DNA of 64,000 nucleotides, taken from the NCBI RefSeq assembly GCF_001482365.1, contig NZ_CP013254.1, forward strand, positions 3,100,001 through 3,164,000. Reading direction: 5' to 3'. The position numbers were made by a program, and so were the translations under genes. The stretch is from Kocuria flava (lineage in GTDB: Bacteria > Actinomycetota > Actinomycetes > Actinomycetales > Micrococcaceae). This document shows positions 28,075 through 36,327 of this stretch, piece after piece. Under the pieces are notes generated by a model, which was not told the DNA's origin, searched no databases, and worked only from the letters and a program-made list of their open reading frames with translations. Each line of letters opens with the position of its first letter. Within the stretch, counting starts at the first letter, position 1.

Positions 28075-28151
28075 GGTCAGGCCCCGCCCACGCTGGCGTG
28101 GACGGGGCCTGACCGGTGCGCCGCGGCCCCGGGCGCTGCCCGGGGCCGCGG
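28075..28151 (-). terminator. Tandem terminators after rplO
   Basis: Two hairpins lie in series. The first is a perfect 14-bp stem (28121-28134 with 28138-28151), 7 nt past the rplO stop. The second is an 18-bp stem with one mismatch (28075-28092 with 28097-28114). Together they end the spc operon. Confidence 0.85.
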
Positions 28152-28158
28152 CCCGCGC

Positions 28159-28647
28159 TCACAGCGCGGTGGTGCTGCCGCCGGCGGCGGCGATCTTCTC
28201 GGCCGCGGAGCCGGAGAAGGCGTGCGCCGTCACGTCGACCGCCACGGCGATCTCGCCGGTGCCCAGGACCTTGACGGGCTGGTTCTTGCGGACCGCGCCC
28301 TTGGCCACGAGCGAGTCGACCGTGACCTGGCCGCCCTCCGGGAACAGCTCCGCGAGCCGGTCCAGGTTCACGACCTGGTACTCGACGCGGAAGGGGTTCT
28401 TGAACCCGCGCAGCTTCGGCAGCCGCATGTGCAGCGGCAGCTGGCCGCCGGCGAAGCCGGCCTTGACCTGGTAGCGGGCCGCCGTGCCCTTGGTGCCGCG
28501 ACCGGCGGTCTTGCCCTTGGAGCCCTCACCGCGACCCACGCGGGTCTTGGCGGTGCGGGCGCCGGGGGCCGGGCGCAGGTGGTGCACCTTCAGGGCGTGC
28601 ACCTTCTCGCCGTTGCCGGCGGTGTTCTCTGCAGTGTTCTCTGCCAT
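28159..28647 (-). CDS. rplO: 50S ribosomal protein L15
   Basis: Late-assembly large-subunit protein. The product is 162 residues. LKVHHLRPAPGARTAKTRVG, GKTAGRGTKGT and FAGGQLPLHMRLPKLRGFKN are typical. The N-terminus has a short extension (MAENTAENTAGNGEKVHA). It ends the spc operon. Confidence 0.97.
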   Translation of the reverse strand: MAENTAENTAGNGEKVHALKVHHLRPAPGARTAKTRVGRGEGSKGKTAGRGTKGTAARYQVKAGFAGGQLPLHMRLPKLRGFKNPFRVEYQVVNLDRLAELFPEGGQVTVDSLVAKGAVRKNQPVKVLGTGEIAVAVDVTAHAFSGSAAEKIAAAGGSTTAL

Positions 28648-28648
28648 G

Positions 28649-28858
28649 TCAGTTGGCCTCCTCGACCTTGACCAGGTGGGCGACGGTGTTGACCATGCCC
28701 GCGGTCACCCCGTCGGCCTTCCGGACCACCACGTTGCCCGGCCGCTTCAGGCCGAGGGACCGCAGCGTGTCCCGCATGTTCTGCTTCTGGCCGACCACCG
28801 AGCGGACCTGCGTGATGCGCAGCTCCGTGCCGTCGGGCTGGATACGCTTGCCGGACAT
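28649..28858 (-). CDS. rpmD: 50S ribosomal protein L30
   Basis: Small large-subunit protein of 69 residues with LRITQVRSVVGQKQNMRDTL and LGLKRPGNVVV. The start overlaps the rpsE stop by one base (TGATG); rplO begins one base after its stop. Translationally coupled within the spc operon. Confidence 0.97.
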   Translation of the reverse strand: MSGKRIQPDGTELRITQVRSVVGQKQNMRDTLRSLGLKRPGNVVVRKADGVTAGMVNTVAHLVKVEEAN

Positions 28859-29589
28859 CAGGCACCTGCCTTCTGGATGGAGCGCAGCAGCGGACCGGGG
28901 ACGACCTCGTCGATGGGCATGCCGCGGCGTGCCGCCACGGCCGCCGGCTCCTCGAGCTGGCGGAGCGCCTCGATCGTTGCGTGCACGATGTTGATCTGGT
29001 TCGACGAGCCCAGCGACTTGGAGAGCACGTCGTGGATGCCGGCGCACTCGAGCACGGCGCGCACCGGGCCGCCGGCGATCACACCGGTACCGGGGGTCGC
29101 CGGACGGAGCATGACGACGCCCGCGGCGGCCTCGCCCTGGACGCGGTGCGGGATGGTGCGGTCCTCGACGCGGGGAACGCGGAAGAAGTTCTTCTTCGCC
29201 TCCTCGACGCCCTTGGAGATCGCGGCCGGCACCTCCTTGGCCTTGCCGTAGCCGACACCGACCATGCCGTTGCCGTCGCCGACGACGACGAGGGCGGTGA
29301 AGCTGAAGCGGCGCCCGCCCTTGACGACCTTGGAGACGCGGTTGATGGTCACGACGCGCTCGAGGAACTTGTCCTTCTCCTCGTCGCGCCCGCCGCGGCC
29401 GCCACGACCGCCGCGCTCGCCGCGGCCCCCGCGCTCACCGCGGCCGCCGCGCTCGCCGCGGCCCCCGCGGTCGCCGCGGGAGTCCTGGGAGCGGGTGGTC
29501 TCGGTGGACTGCTGGGCCCCGGTCGCCTCCGTGGAGGCAGTGCTGGCTTCCGTCACCTGGGTTTCCTTCTCGTTGTTCTGCTCGCTCAC
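28858..29589 (-). CDS. rpsE: 30S ribosomal protein S5 with RGG-repeat N-terminal tail
   Basis: Fidelity protein near the mRNA entry tunnel. The core (about 75-243) has LERVVTINRVSKVVKGGRRF, GNGMVGVGYGKAKEVP and VLECAGIHDVLSKSLGSSN. The first 70 residues are extra compared with E. coli S5 (167 aa): a Glu/Thr/Ser-rich stretch and then tandem RGGRGE units. RGG tracts usually bind RNA non-specifically. The tail is encoded by an 18-bp tandem DNA repeat. Confidence 0.96.
   Translation of the reverse strand: MSEQNNEKETQVTEASTASTEATGAQQSTETTRSQDSRGDRGGRGERGGRGERGGRGERGGRGGRGGRDEEKDKFLERVVTINRVSKVVKGGRRFSFTALVVVGDGNGMVGVGYGKAKEVPAAISKGVEEAKKNFFRVPRVEDRTIPHRVQGEAAAGVVMLRPATPGTGVIAGGPVRAVLECAGIHDVLSKSLGSSNQINIVHATIEALRQLEEPAAVAARRGMPIDEVVPGPLLRSIQKAGA
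29408..29479. repeat. Four 18-bp tandem repeats inside rpsE
   Basis: Units at 29408, 29426, 29444 and 29462 follow (C)C(G/C)CCGCGCTCGCCGCGG with one or two changes each. Each encodes RGGRGE or a variant. Copy number could change by slippage without shifting the frame. Confidence 0.85.
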
Positions 29590-29957
29590 AGTGCCAGACC
29601 TCCCTCACGGGCGCCGTCGGCCACGGCCGCCACACGACCGTGGTACTTGTTGCCGCCGCGGTCGAAGACGACGGCCTCGATGCCGGCGGCCTTGGCGCGC
29701 TCGGCCACGAGCTCGCCGACGCGCTTGGCCTTGGCGGTCTTGTCCGCCTCGGTGCCGCGCAGGTCGGCCTCCATGGTGGAGGCCGAGGCGACGGTGACGC
29801 CCTTGGTGTCGTCGACGACCTGGACGAACACGTGCCGGGCCGAGCGGTTGACGACCAGGCGGGGGCGGACCGCGGTGCCGGTGAGGTGCTTGCGCACCCG
29901 GGCGTGGCGGCGGCCGCGGGCGGCGGCCTTGGACTTGCCCTTGATCTTCAGAGCCAT
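29586..29957 (-). CDS. rplR: 50S ribosomal protein L18
   Basis: 5S rRNA-binding protein of 123 residues: ARGRRHARVRKHLTGTAVRP, LVVNRSARHVFVQVVDD and the C-terminal FDRGGNKYHGRVAAVADGAREGGL. The stop overlaps the rpsE start by 4 bp. Confidence 0.97.
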   Translation of the reverse strand: MALKIKGKSKAAARGRRHARVRKHLTGTAVRPRLVVNRSARHVFVQVVDDTKGVTVASASTMEADLRGTEADKTAKAKRVGELVAERAKAAGIEAVVFDRGGNKYHGRVAAVADGAREGGLAL

Positions 29958-29959
29958 GA

Positions 29960-30496
29960 TTACTTACCAGCCTTTCCGGCCTTGCGGCGGATCTGCTCGC
30001 CGGCGTACCGCACACCCTTGCCCTTGTAGGGCTCGGGGGCGCGCAGGCCGCGGATCTTGGCGGCGACGTGGCCGACCTGCTGCTTGTCGATGCCGTTGAC
30101 GGTCAGCTTGTTGACGCCCTCGACGGCGAAGGAGATGCCCTCCGGGGCCTTGAAGGTGACCGGGTGGCTGTAGCCCAGGGCGAACTCGAGGTCCTGGCCC
30201 TTGGCCTGCACGCGGTAGCCGGTGCCCACGATCTCGAGGCCCTTGGAGTAGCCCTGGGAGACGCCCTGGATCATGTTGGCGATCAGGGTGCGGGTCAGCC
30301 CGTGCAGCGAGCGGGACTCCCGCTCGTCGTTCGGCCGCGAGACCGTGAGGGTGCCGTCCTCGAGGGCGACGGTGATGGGGGCCGCGACGGTGTGCTGCAG
30401 CTGCCCCTTGGCGCCCTTGACGGTGACGAGGGCGCCGTCGACGGCGACCTCCACACCGGCGGGAACGGAGATGGGGAGACGTCCGATACGTGACAT
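29960..30496 (-). CDS. rplF: 50S ribosomal protein L6
   Basis: Protein near the factor-binding site of the 50S subunit. The product is 178 residues (MSRIGRLPISVPAGVEVAVD), with the conserved C-terminal motif RAPEPYKGKGVRYAGEQIRR. Two bases separate it from rplR. Confidence 0.97.
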   Translation of the reverse strand: MSRIGRLPISVPAGVEVAVDGALVTVKGAKGQLQHTVAAPITVALEDGTLTVSRPNDERESRSLHGLTRTLIANMIQGVSQGYSKGLEIVGTGYRVQAKGQDLEFALGYSHPVTFKAPEGISFAVEGVNKLTVNGIDKQQVGHVAAKIRGLRAPEPYKGKGVRYAGEQIRRKAGKAGK

Positions 30497-30521
30497 GTTC
30501 TCTTCCTTTCCTGTTCCCGGA

Positions 30522-30920
30522 CTACCAGACGTACGCGAGGACTTCGCCGCCCACGCCCTTCTTCGCGGCCTGCTTGTCGGTCAGCAGCCCGGAGGAGGTG
30601 GACAGGATGGCGATGCCCAGGCCGCCCAGGACCTTGGGGAGGTTGGTGGACTTGGCGTAGACCCGCAGGCCCGGCTTCGAGATGCGCCGGACGCCCGCGA
30701 TGGAGCGCTCACGGTTGGGGCCGAACTTCAGGGACAGCGTGAGGGTCTTCCCGACCTCGGCCGCCTCCTCCGTCCAGTCGGCGATGTAGCCCTCGGCCTT
30801 GAGGATCTCCGCCACGCGGGCCTTGAGCTTGGAGTACGGCATGCTCACGGTGTCGTGGTAGGCGGAGTTGGCGTTGCGCAGACGCGTCAGCATGTCCGCG
30901 ACAGGATCTGTCATTGTCAT
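30522..30920 (-). CDS. rpsH: 30S ribosomal protein S8
   Basis: Primary 16S rRNA-binding protein; in E. coli it autoregulates the spc operon. The product is 132 residues (MTMTDPVADMLTRLRNANSAY) with STSSGLLTDKQAAKKGVGGEVLAYVW at the end. It directly follows rplE. The rpsN gene usually found between them is missing. Confidence 0.97.
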   Translation of the reverse strand: MTMTDPVADMLTRLRNANSAYHDTVSMPYSKLKARVAEILKAEGYIADWTEEAAEVGKTLTLSLKFGPNRERSIAGVRRISKPGLRVYAKSTNLPKVLGGLGIAILSTSSGLLTDKQAAKKGVGGEVLAYVW

Positions 30921-30999
30921 TTTGGGGGCACGTGCCCTTCCTCGTCCCGGTTTCCGCCGGCGCCGTGGGCGCTCGGTCCGGACCTGGAACGTAGCCGGT

Positions 31000-31572
31000 T
31001 CAGTTGGTCTTGAAGGGGAACCCGAGCGCCTTCAGCAGCGCGCGGCCCTCGTCGTCGGTCTTCGCGGTGGTGACCACCGTGATGTCCATGCCGCGCACGC
31101 GGTCGATCCGGTCCTGGTCGATCTCGTGGAACATGGACTGCTCGGTGAGGCCGAAGGTGTAGTTGCCGTTGCCGTCGAACTGGCGGTCGGACAGCCCGCG
31201 GAAGTCGCGGATGCGCGGCAGGGCCAGGGTCACCAGGCGGTCGAGGAACTCCCACATGCGGTCGCCGCGCAGCGTGGTGTGCGCGCCGATGGGCATTCCC
31301 TCGCGGAGCTTGAACTGCGCGATGGACTTCTTGGCGCGGGTCACGAGCGGCTTCTGGCCGGTGATCGCGGTGAGGTCGCGCACGGCGCCGTCGATGAGCT
31401 TGGAGTCCTTGGCGGCGTCGCCGACGCCCATGTTCACGACGACCTTGACGACGCGCGGGATCTCCATGACGTTGCCGTAGCCGAACTGCTCCTGCAGCGC
31501 GGGGACGACCGTCTCCTGGTACTTGGCCTTGAAGCGCGGGCTCATGCTGGTCTCGATGGTCTCGGTCATCAC
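31000..31572 (-). CDS. rplE: 50S ribosomal protein L5
   Basis: 5S rRNA-binding protein of the central protuberance. The product is 190 residues with NVMEIPRVVKVVVNMGVGDA, LITGQKPLVTRAKKSIA-type sequence (AITGQKPLVTRAKKSIAQFK) and IDVTVVTTAKTDDEGRALL-type C-terminus. The start overlaps the rplX stop by 4 bp. A 79-nt gap separates it from rpsH. Confidence 0.97.
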   Translation of the reverse strand: MMTETIETSMSPRFKAKYQETVVPALQEQFGYGNVMEIPRVVKVVVNMGVGDAAKDSKLIDGAVRDLTAITGQKPLVTRAKKSIAQFKLREGMPIGAHTTLRGDRMWEFLDRLVTLALPRIRDFRGLSDRQFDGNGNYTFGLTEQSMFHEIDQDRIDRVRGMDITVVTTAKTDDEGRALLKALGFPFKTN

Positions 31573-31913
31573 AGGTCCTTGCCGGTGCTCTTGGAGACGC
31601 GGATCCGGACGGTCTTCTGGCGCCCGTCGCGCTCCACGGTCTCGGTGCGGTAGCCGACGCGGGTCGGCTTCTGGGTCTCCGGGTCCACGAGCGCCACGTT
31701 CGAGATGTGGATGGGCGCCTCGACCTTCTGGATGCCGCCGGCCTCGCCCTGCATGGAGGCCTTGCGGTGGCGGGTCACCACGTTGATGCCCTCCACGACG
31801 ACCTTGGAGGTCTCGGGGATCACGCGCAGGACCTTGCCCTGCTTGCCCTTGTTGTCCTTGCTGCCGGAGATGACCTGCACCAGGTCGCCGGTCTTGATCT
31901 TGAACTTCGCCAT
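31569..31913 (-). CDS. rplX: 50S ribosomal protein L24
   Basis: Assembly-initiator protein of the 50S subunit. The product is 114 residues with KIKTGDLVQVISGSKDNKGK (KOW motif) and VVEGINVVTRHRKA. Two bases separate it from the upstream rplN stop. Confidence 0.97.
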   Translation of the reverse strand: MAKFKIKTGDLVQVISGSKDNKGKQGKVLRVIPETSKVVVEGINVVTRHRKASMQGEAGGIQKVEAPIHISNVALVDPETQKPTRVGYRTETVERDGRQKTVRIRVSKSTGKDL

Positions 31914-31915
31914 GG

Positions 31916-32284
31916 TCAGAGCACCTCCGGGGCCAGCGAGATGATCTTCATGAACTTCTTGTCGCGCAGCTCGCGGCCGACCGGCCCGAAGATGCGCGTA
32001 CCACGGGGGTCGCCGTCGTTCTTGAGGATCACCGCGGCGTTCTCGTCGAACTTGATGTAGGAGCCGTCGGGACGCCGACGCTCCTTCTTCGTGCGGACGA
32101 TGACGGCCTTGACCACGTCGCCCTTCTTGACGTTGCCGCCGGGGATCGCGTCCTTGACGGTGGCGACGATGATGTCGCCGATGCCTGCGTAGCGGCGTCC
32201 GGATCCACCGAGAACGCGGATGGTCAGGATTTCCTTCGCACCCGTGTTGTCGGCGACCTTCAGCCGCGACTCCTGCTGAATCAC
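31916..32284 (-). CDS. rplN: 50S ribosomal protein L14
   Basis: Intersubunit-bridge protein. The product is 122 residues from a GTG at 32284 (MIQQESRLKVADNTGAKEIL), with AGGAG upstream. RRPDGSYIKFDENAAVIL and GTRIFGPVGRELR are diagnostic. First gene of the spc operon. Confidence 0.97.
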   Translation of the reverse strand: MIQQESRLKVADNTGAKEILTIRVLGGSGRRYAGIGDIIVATVKDAIPGGNVKKGDVVKAVIVRTKKERRRPDGSYIKFDENAAVILKNDGDPRGTRIFGPVGRELRDKKFMKIISLAPEVL

Positions 32285-32536
32285 TGAATCTCTCCTGTCG
32301 TCACGCCGGTTCCAACACCGTTCGAGAGCACGGTGCGGGCCTTGCGGAACAGCTTGTCGGATGATGTGCCCTCCCCCGGCGTCGCACGCCGGACCGGGCC
32401 CAGCCCTCCATGCCAGGAGCATCTGAACCCGCCACCAGGGGGCGCGGGGCGCCCTGCACGCGGTCATTATGCGCTGGCACGAAGAGCTGTGGGGCGTACG
32501 GGCACGCGAGTCGGCCCATACAAGCTCACCAGCCTA
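32285..32536 (-). promoter_or_regulatory. spc operon promoter region and leader
   Basis: The 345-bp gap between rpsQ and rplN (32285-32629) holds no gene. TAGGCT at 32531-32536 (minus strand) is a likely -10 box, with a weak TGTGCC 17 bp upstream, giving a leader of about 240 nt. A second -10-like box, CATAAT, is at 32466-32471. The region shows that S10 and spc are separate transcription units here. Confidence 0.5.
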
Positions 32537-32563
32537 GCACAGCGGGGGGCGCCGGCACACAGA

Positions 32564-32604
32564 CCGGCGGCCCGCCCCTTCGCGTCGAAGGGACGGGCCG
32601 CCGG
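32564..32604 (-). terminator. Terminator after rpsQ (end of S10 operon)
   Basis: A 19-bp stem with one mismatch (arms 32564-32582 and 32586-32604, 3-nt loop) starts 25 nt past the rpsQ stop. Confidence 0.88.
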
Positions 32605-32629
32605 TGCGGGAGGCTCTAGCGAGCCCGGC

Positions 32630-32920
32630 TCACTTGGCCTTCTCGAGGATCTCCACGATGCGCCACCGCTTGCTGGCGGACAGCGGGCGGGTCTCGGAGA
32701 TGAGGACGAGGTCGCCGACGCCGGCGGTGTTCTCCTCGTCGTGGGCCTTGACCTTCGACGAGCGGCGCATGACCTTGCCGTACAGGGCGTGCGTGACGTT
32801 GTCCTGCAGCTGCACGACGACGGTCTTGTCCATCTTGTCGGAGACCACGTAGCCGCGGCGGGTCTTGCGCTCGCCGCGCTCGGGAGCCTGCTCGGCGCCG
32901 GAGTTGATCTGCTCGGTCAC
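32630..32920 (-). CDS. rpsQ: 30S ribosomal protein S17
   Basis: Primary 16S rRNA-binding protein of 96 residues: RKTRRGYVVSDKMDKTVVVQ and GDLVLISETRPLSASKRWRI. Last gene of the S10 operon; its ATG overlaps the rpmC stop by 4 bp. Confidence 0.97.
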   Translation of the reverse strand: MTEQINSGAEQAPERGERKTRRGYVVSDKMDKTVVVQLQDNVTHALYGKVMRRSSKVKAHDEENTAGVGDLVLISETRPLSASKRWRIVEILEKAK

Positions 32921-33195
32921 TTGGCGTCCTCCTCGGAGGTGTTGGCGGCGGCCGCGTCGGCGTCCGCCTGGGGCCGGATGCCCAGCTCGCGCTCGCGCAG
33001 CACCGTGTAGATGCGGGCGATGTCACGCTTGACGGCCTTCAGGCGGCCGTTGTTCTCGAGCTGACCGGTCGCGGACTGGAAGCGGAGGTTGAACAGCTCC
33101 TCCTTCGACTTGCGCAGCGCCTCGGTCAGAGCGTTGTCGTCGAGAGCCGCGAGGTTCTCGATGCTCAGATCCTTGGATCCAACAGCCACTCTCAT
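32917..33195 (-). CDS. rpmC: 50S ribosomal protein L29
   Basis: Protein at the 50S exit tunnel, a docking site for SRP and trigger factor. The product is 92 residues, with LTEALRKSKEELFNLRFQSA and AVKRDIARIYTVLRERELG. The ATG at 33195 overlaps the rplP stop (ATGA); a GTG at 33189 is an alternative. A C-terminal Ala/Asp/Glu tail makes it longer than the E. coli protein (63 aa). Confidence 0.96.
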   Translation of the reverse strand: MRVAVGSKDLSIENLAALDDNALTEALRKSKEELFNLRFQSATGQLENNGRLKAVKRDIARIYTVLRERELGIRPQADADAAAANTSEEDAK

Positions 33196-33608
33196 TCACC
33201 ACCTTCGCGACGCACGATGCGCGCCTTCATCGGGAGCTTGTGGATCGCCAGGCGGAGCGCCTCACGGGCGACCTCCTCGGACACGCCGGAGAGCTCGAAC
33301 ATGACGCGGCCCGGCTTGACGTTGGCGACCCACCACTCGGGCGAGCCCTTGCCGGAGCCCATGCGGGTCTCGGCGGGCTTCTTGGTCAGGGGACGGTCCG
33401 GGTAGATGTTGATCCAGACCTTGCCGCCACGCTTGATGTGGCGGGTCATGGCGATACGGGCGGCCTCGATCTGACGGTTCGTCACGTAGGCCGGCGTGAG
33501 CGCCTGGATGCCCCACTCGCCGAAGGCGACGGTGGTGCCGCCCTTGGCAGCACCGGACCGCTTGGGGTGGTGCTGCTTGCGGTACTTCACACGACGTGGG
33601 ATGAGCAT
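33192..33608 (-). CDS. rplP: 50S ribosomal protein L16
   Basis: Protein at the A-site tRNA channel. The product is 138 residues (MLIPRRVKYRKQHHPKRSGA) with WINIYPDRPLTKKPAETRMG and GKGSPEWWVANVKPGRVMFE. The ATG directly follows the rpsC stop codon with no spacing. Confidence 0.98.
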   Translation of the reverse strand: MLIPRRVKYRKQHHPKRSGAAKGGTTVAFGEWGIQALTPAYVTNRQIEAARIAMTRHIKRGGKVWINIYPDRPLTKKPAETRMGSGKGSPEWWVANVKPGRVMFELSGVSEEVAREALRLAIHKLPMKARIVRREGGE

Positions 33609-34439
33609 TTACTTACCACCCTCTGCGTTGGTCGCCTCGGCGGCCGGGGCCTGGGAGGCGGTGGCGTCGGGACGCTCACGGCGCCCGCCACGGTCGGTAC
33701 GGTCATTGCGACGACGGCGCTCGCCACCGGCCGGGCCGCCGCGGCGGTCGCCGCCGCGGCCGCGCGACGGGGCGGCGGCCTGCTGGGCCGCCAGTTCCTT
33801 GGCGGTGAGGTCGCCCTTGTAGATCCAGACCTTCACGCCGATGCGACCGAAGGTGGTCTTGGCCTCGAAGAAGCCGTAGTCGATGTTCGCGCGCAGGGTG
33901 TGCAGGGGCACACGGCCCTCGCGGTAGAACTCCGAGCGGCTCATCTCGGCCCCGCCGAGACGGCCGGAGCACTGGATCCGGATGCCCTTGGCGCCGGCCC
34001 GCTGCGCGGACTGGATGGCCTTCTTCATGGCACGGCGGAACGCCACGCGGGAGGCGAGCTGCTCCGCGACGCCCTGGGCGACCAGCTGGGCGTCGGTCTC
34101 GGGGTTCTTGACCTCGAGGATGTTCAGCTGGATCTGCTTGCCGGTGAGCTTCTCGAGCTCGCCGCGGATGCGGTCGGCCTCGGCGCCGCGGCGGCCGATG
34201 ACGATGCCCGGGCGGGCGGTGTGGATGTCCACGCGCACCCGGTCACGGGTCCGCTCGATCTCGACCTTGGCGATGCCGGCGCGCTCCATGCCCGTGGACA
34301 TGAGCTTGCGGATCTTCACGTCCTCGCGGACGTAGTCCTTGTAGCGCTGGCCCTCCTTGGTGGAGTCCGCGTACCAGTGCGACACGTGGTCGGTGGTGAC
34401 GCCCAGCCGGAACCCGTGCGGGTTGATCTTCTGTCCCAC
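33609..34439 (-). CDS. rpsC: 30S ribosomal protein S3 with Arg/Gly-rich C-terminal tail
   Basis: mRNA entry-tunnel helicase component. The product is 276 residues; the core is MGQKINPHGFRLGVTTDHVS, the KH motif VIGRRGAEADRIRGELEKL and GGAEMSRSEFYREGRVPLHT. After residue about 215 comes a low-complexity tail rich in Arg, Gly and Asp (for example RGRGGDRRGGPAGGERRRRN) and an Ala/Thr end. E. coli S3 is 233 residues. The tail is similar in kind to that of S5 in this genome. Confidence 0.97.
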   Translation of the reverse strand: MGQKINPHGFRLGVTTDHVSHWYADSTKEGQRYKDYVREDVKIRKLMSTGMERAGIAKVEIERTRDRVRVDIHTARPGIVIGRRGAEADRIRGELEKLTGKQIQLNILEVKNPETDAQLVAQGVAEQLASRVAFRRAMKKAIQSAQRAGAKGIRIQCSGRLGGAEMSRSEFYREGRVPLHTLRANIDYGFFEAKTTFGRIGVKVWIYKGDLTAKELAAQQAAAPSRGRGGDRRGGPAGGERRRRNDRTDRGGRRERPDATASQAPAAEATNAEGGK

Positions 34440-34805
34440 TTAGCGGACCTCCTCGTTCTCCGGGGTCGCCACGACCACGGTGATGTGGCTCGTGCGCTTG
34501 TTGATGCGGTAGGCGCGGCCCTGGGCGCGCGGCTGGAACCGCTTCATCGTGGGGCCCTCGTCGACGAAGGCCTCGCTCACGACGAGCTCCTCCTCCTTGA
34601 ACGGCAGCCCGTCGCGGTCGGCGAGCTGACGCGCGTTGGCGACCGCCGACTGGAGGACCTTGAACACCGGCTCCGAAGCGCCCTGGGGGGCGAACTTCAG
34701 GATCGCCAGAGCCTCGTTCGCCTGCTGGCCACGAATCAGGCTGACGACGCGCCGGGCCTTCATAGGCGTCACGCGGATGTAGCGCGCAGATGCCTTGGCT
34801 TCCAT
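34440..34805 (-). CDS. rplV: 50S ribosomal protein L22
   Basis: Lines the peptide exit tunnel; mutations in its hairpin give macrolide resistance. The product is 121 residues from MEAKASARYIRVTPMKARRV, with AAGGA upstream. The loop region MKRFQPRAQGRAYRINKRTS is normal, with no insertion or deletion. rpsC follows directly. Confidence 0.97.
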   Translation of the reverse strand: MEAKASARYIRVTPMKARRVVSLIRGQQANEALAILKFAPQGASEPVFKVLQSAVANARQLADRDGLPFKEEELVVSEAFVDEGPTMKRFQPRAQGRAYRINKRTSHITVVVATPENEEVR

Positions 34806-34857
34806 TGCTTTCCTTCTCTCGTCTTCTCGAAGTGCGAGCACGGCCGATCCCGGAGGA

Positions 34858-35139
34858 TCAGCGGCGCTTGCCCTTCTTGTCGTCCTTCACATGGCCGCGG
34901 AAGGTCCGCGTCGGGGCGAACTCGCCGAGCTTGTGCCCGACCATCGACTCGGTGATGAACACGGGGATGTGCTTGCGCCCGTCGTGCACGGCGATCGTGT
35001 GGCCCAGCATGTCGGGGACGATCATCGAGCGGCGGGACCACGTCTTGATGACGTTCTTGGTGCCCTTGTCGTTCTCCTTGGCGACCTTCAGGTAAAGGTG
35101 CTGATCGACGAAAGGGCCCTTCTTCAGGCTGCGTGGCAT
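34858..35139 (-). CDS. rpsS: 30S ribosomal protein S19
   Basis: Head protein contacting S13 and tRNA. The product is 93 residues (MPRSLKKGPFVDQHLYLKVA) with TWSRRSMIVPDMLGHTIAVH and GHKLGEFAPTRTFRGH. 12 nt downstream of rplB. Confidence 0.98.
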   Translation of the reverse strand: MPRSLKKGPFVDQHLYLKVAKENDKGTKNVIKTWSRRSMIVPDMLGHTIAVHDGRKHIPVFITESMVGHKLGEFAPTRTFRGHVKDDKKGKRR

Positions 35140-35151
35140 GGGTCAGGCTCC

Positions 35152-35991
<840 letters not shown>

Positions 35992-36021
35992 GTGTCAGTT
36001 CCTCGTTTAAGTGGTCTCCGC

Positions 36022-36327
36022 TCAGGCGAGCGGACCGCCGAAGATGTCGATGGTGCCGTCCTTGAGGGTCACAACGGCACGCTTGGTGCCCTTGCGCTGA
36101 CCCCAGCCGAAGCGCGTGCGCTTCCGCTTGCCGGCACGGTTGATGGTGTTCACGGACTCGACCTTGACGCCGAAGATCTTCTCGACGGCGTACTTGATCT
36201 CGGTCTTGTTGGCGTCCGGCGCGACGAAGAACGTGTAGCGGCCCTCGTCGATGAGCCCGTAGGACTTCTCCGAGACGACCGGCGCGATGATCACGTCGCG
36301 GGGGTCCTTGATGGTGGTCGCGCTCAC
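36022..36327 (-). CDS. rplW: 50S ribosomal protein L23
   Basis: Exit-tunnel protein binding trigger factor and SRP. The product is 101 residues with IIAPVVSEKSYGLIDEGRYT and KIFGVKVESVNTINRAGKRK. The ATG overlaps the rplD stop by 4 bp. Confidence 0.97.
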   Translation of the reverse strand: MSATTIKDPRDVIIAPVVSEKSYGLIDEGRYTFFVAPDANKTEIKYAVEKIFGVKVESVNTINRAGKRKRTRFGWGQRKGTKRAVVTLKDGTIDIFGGPLA

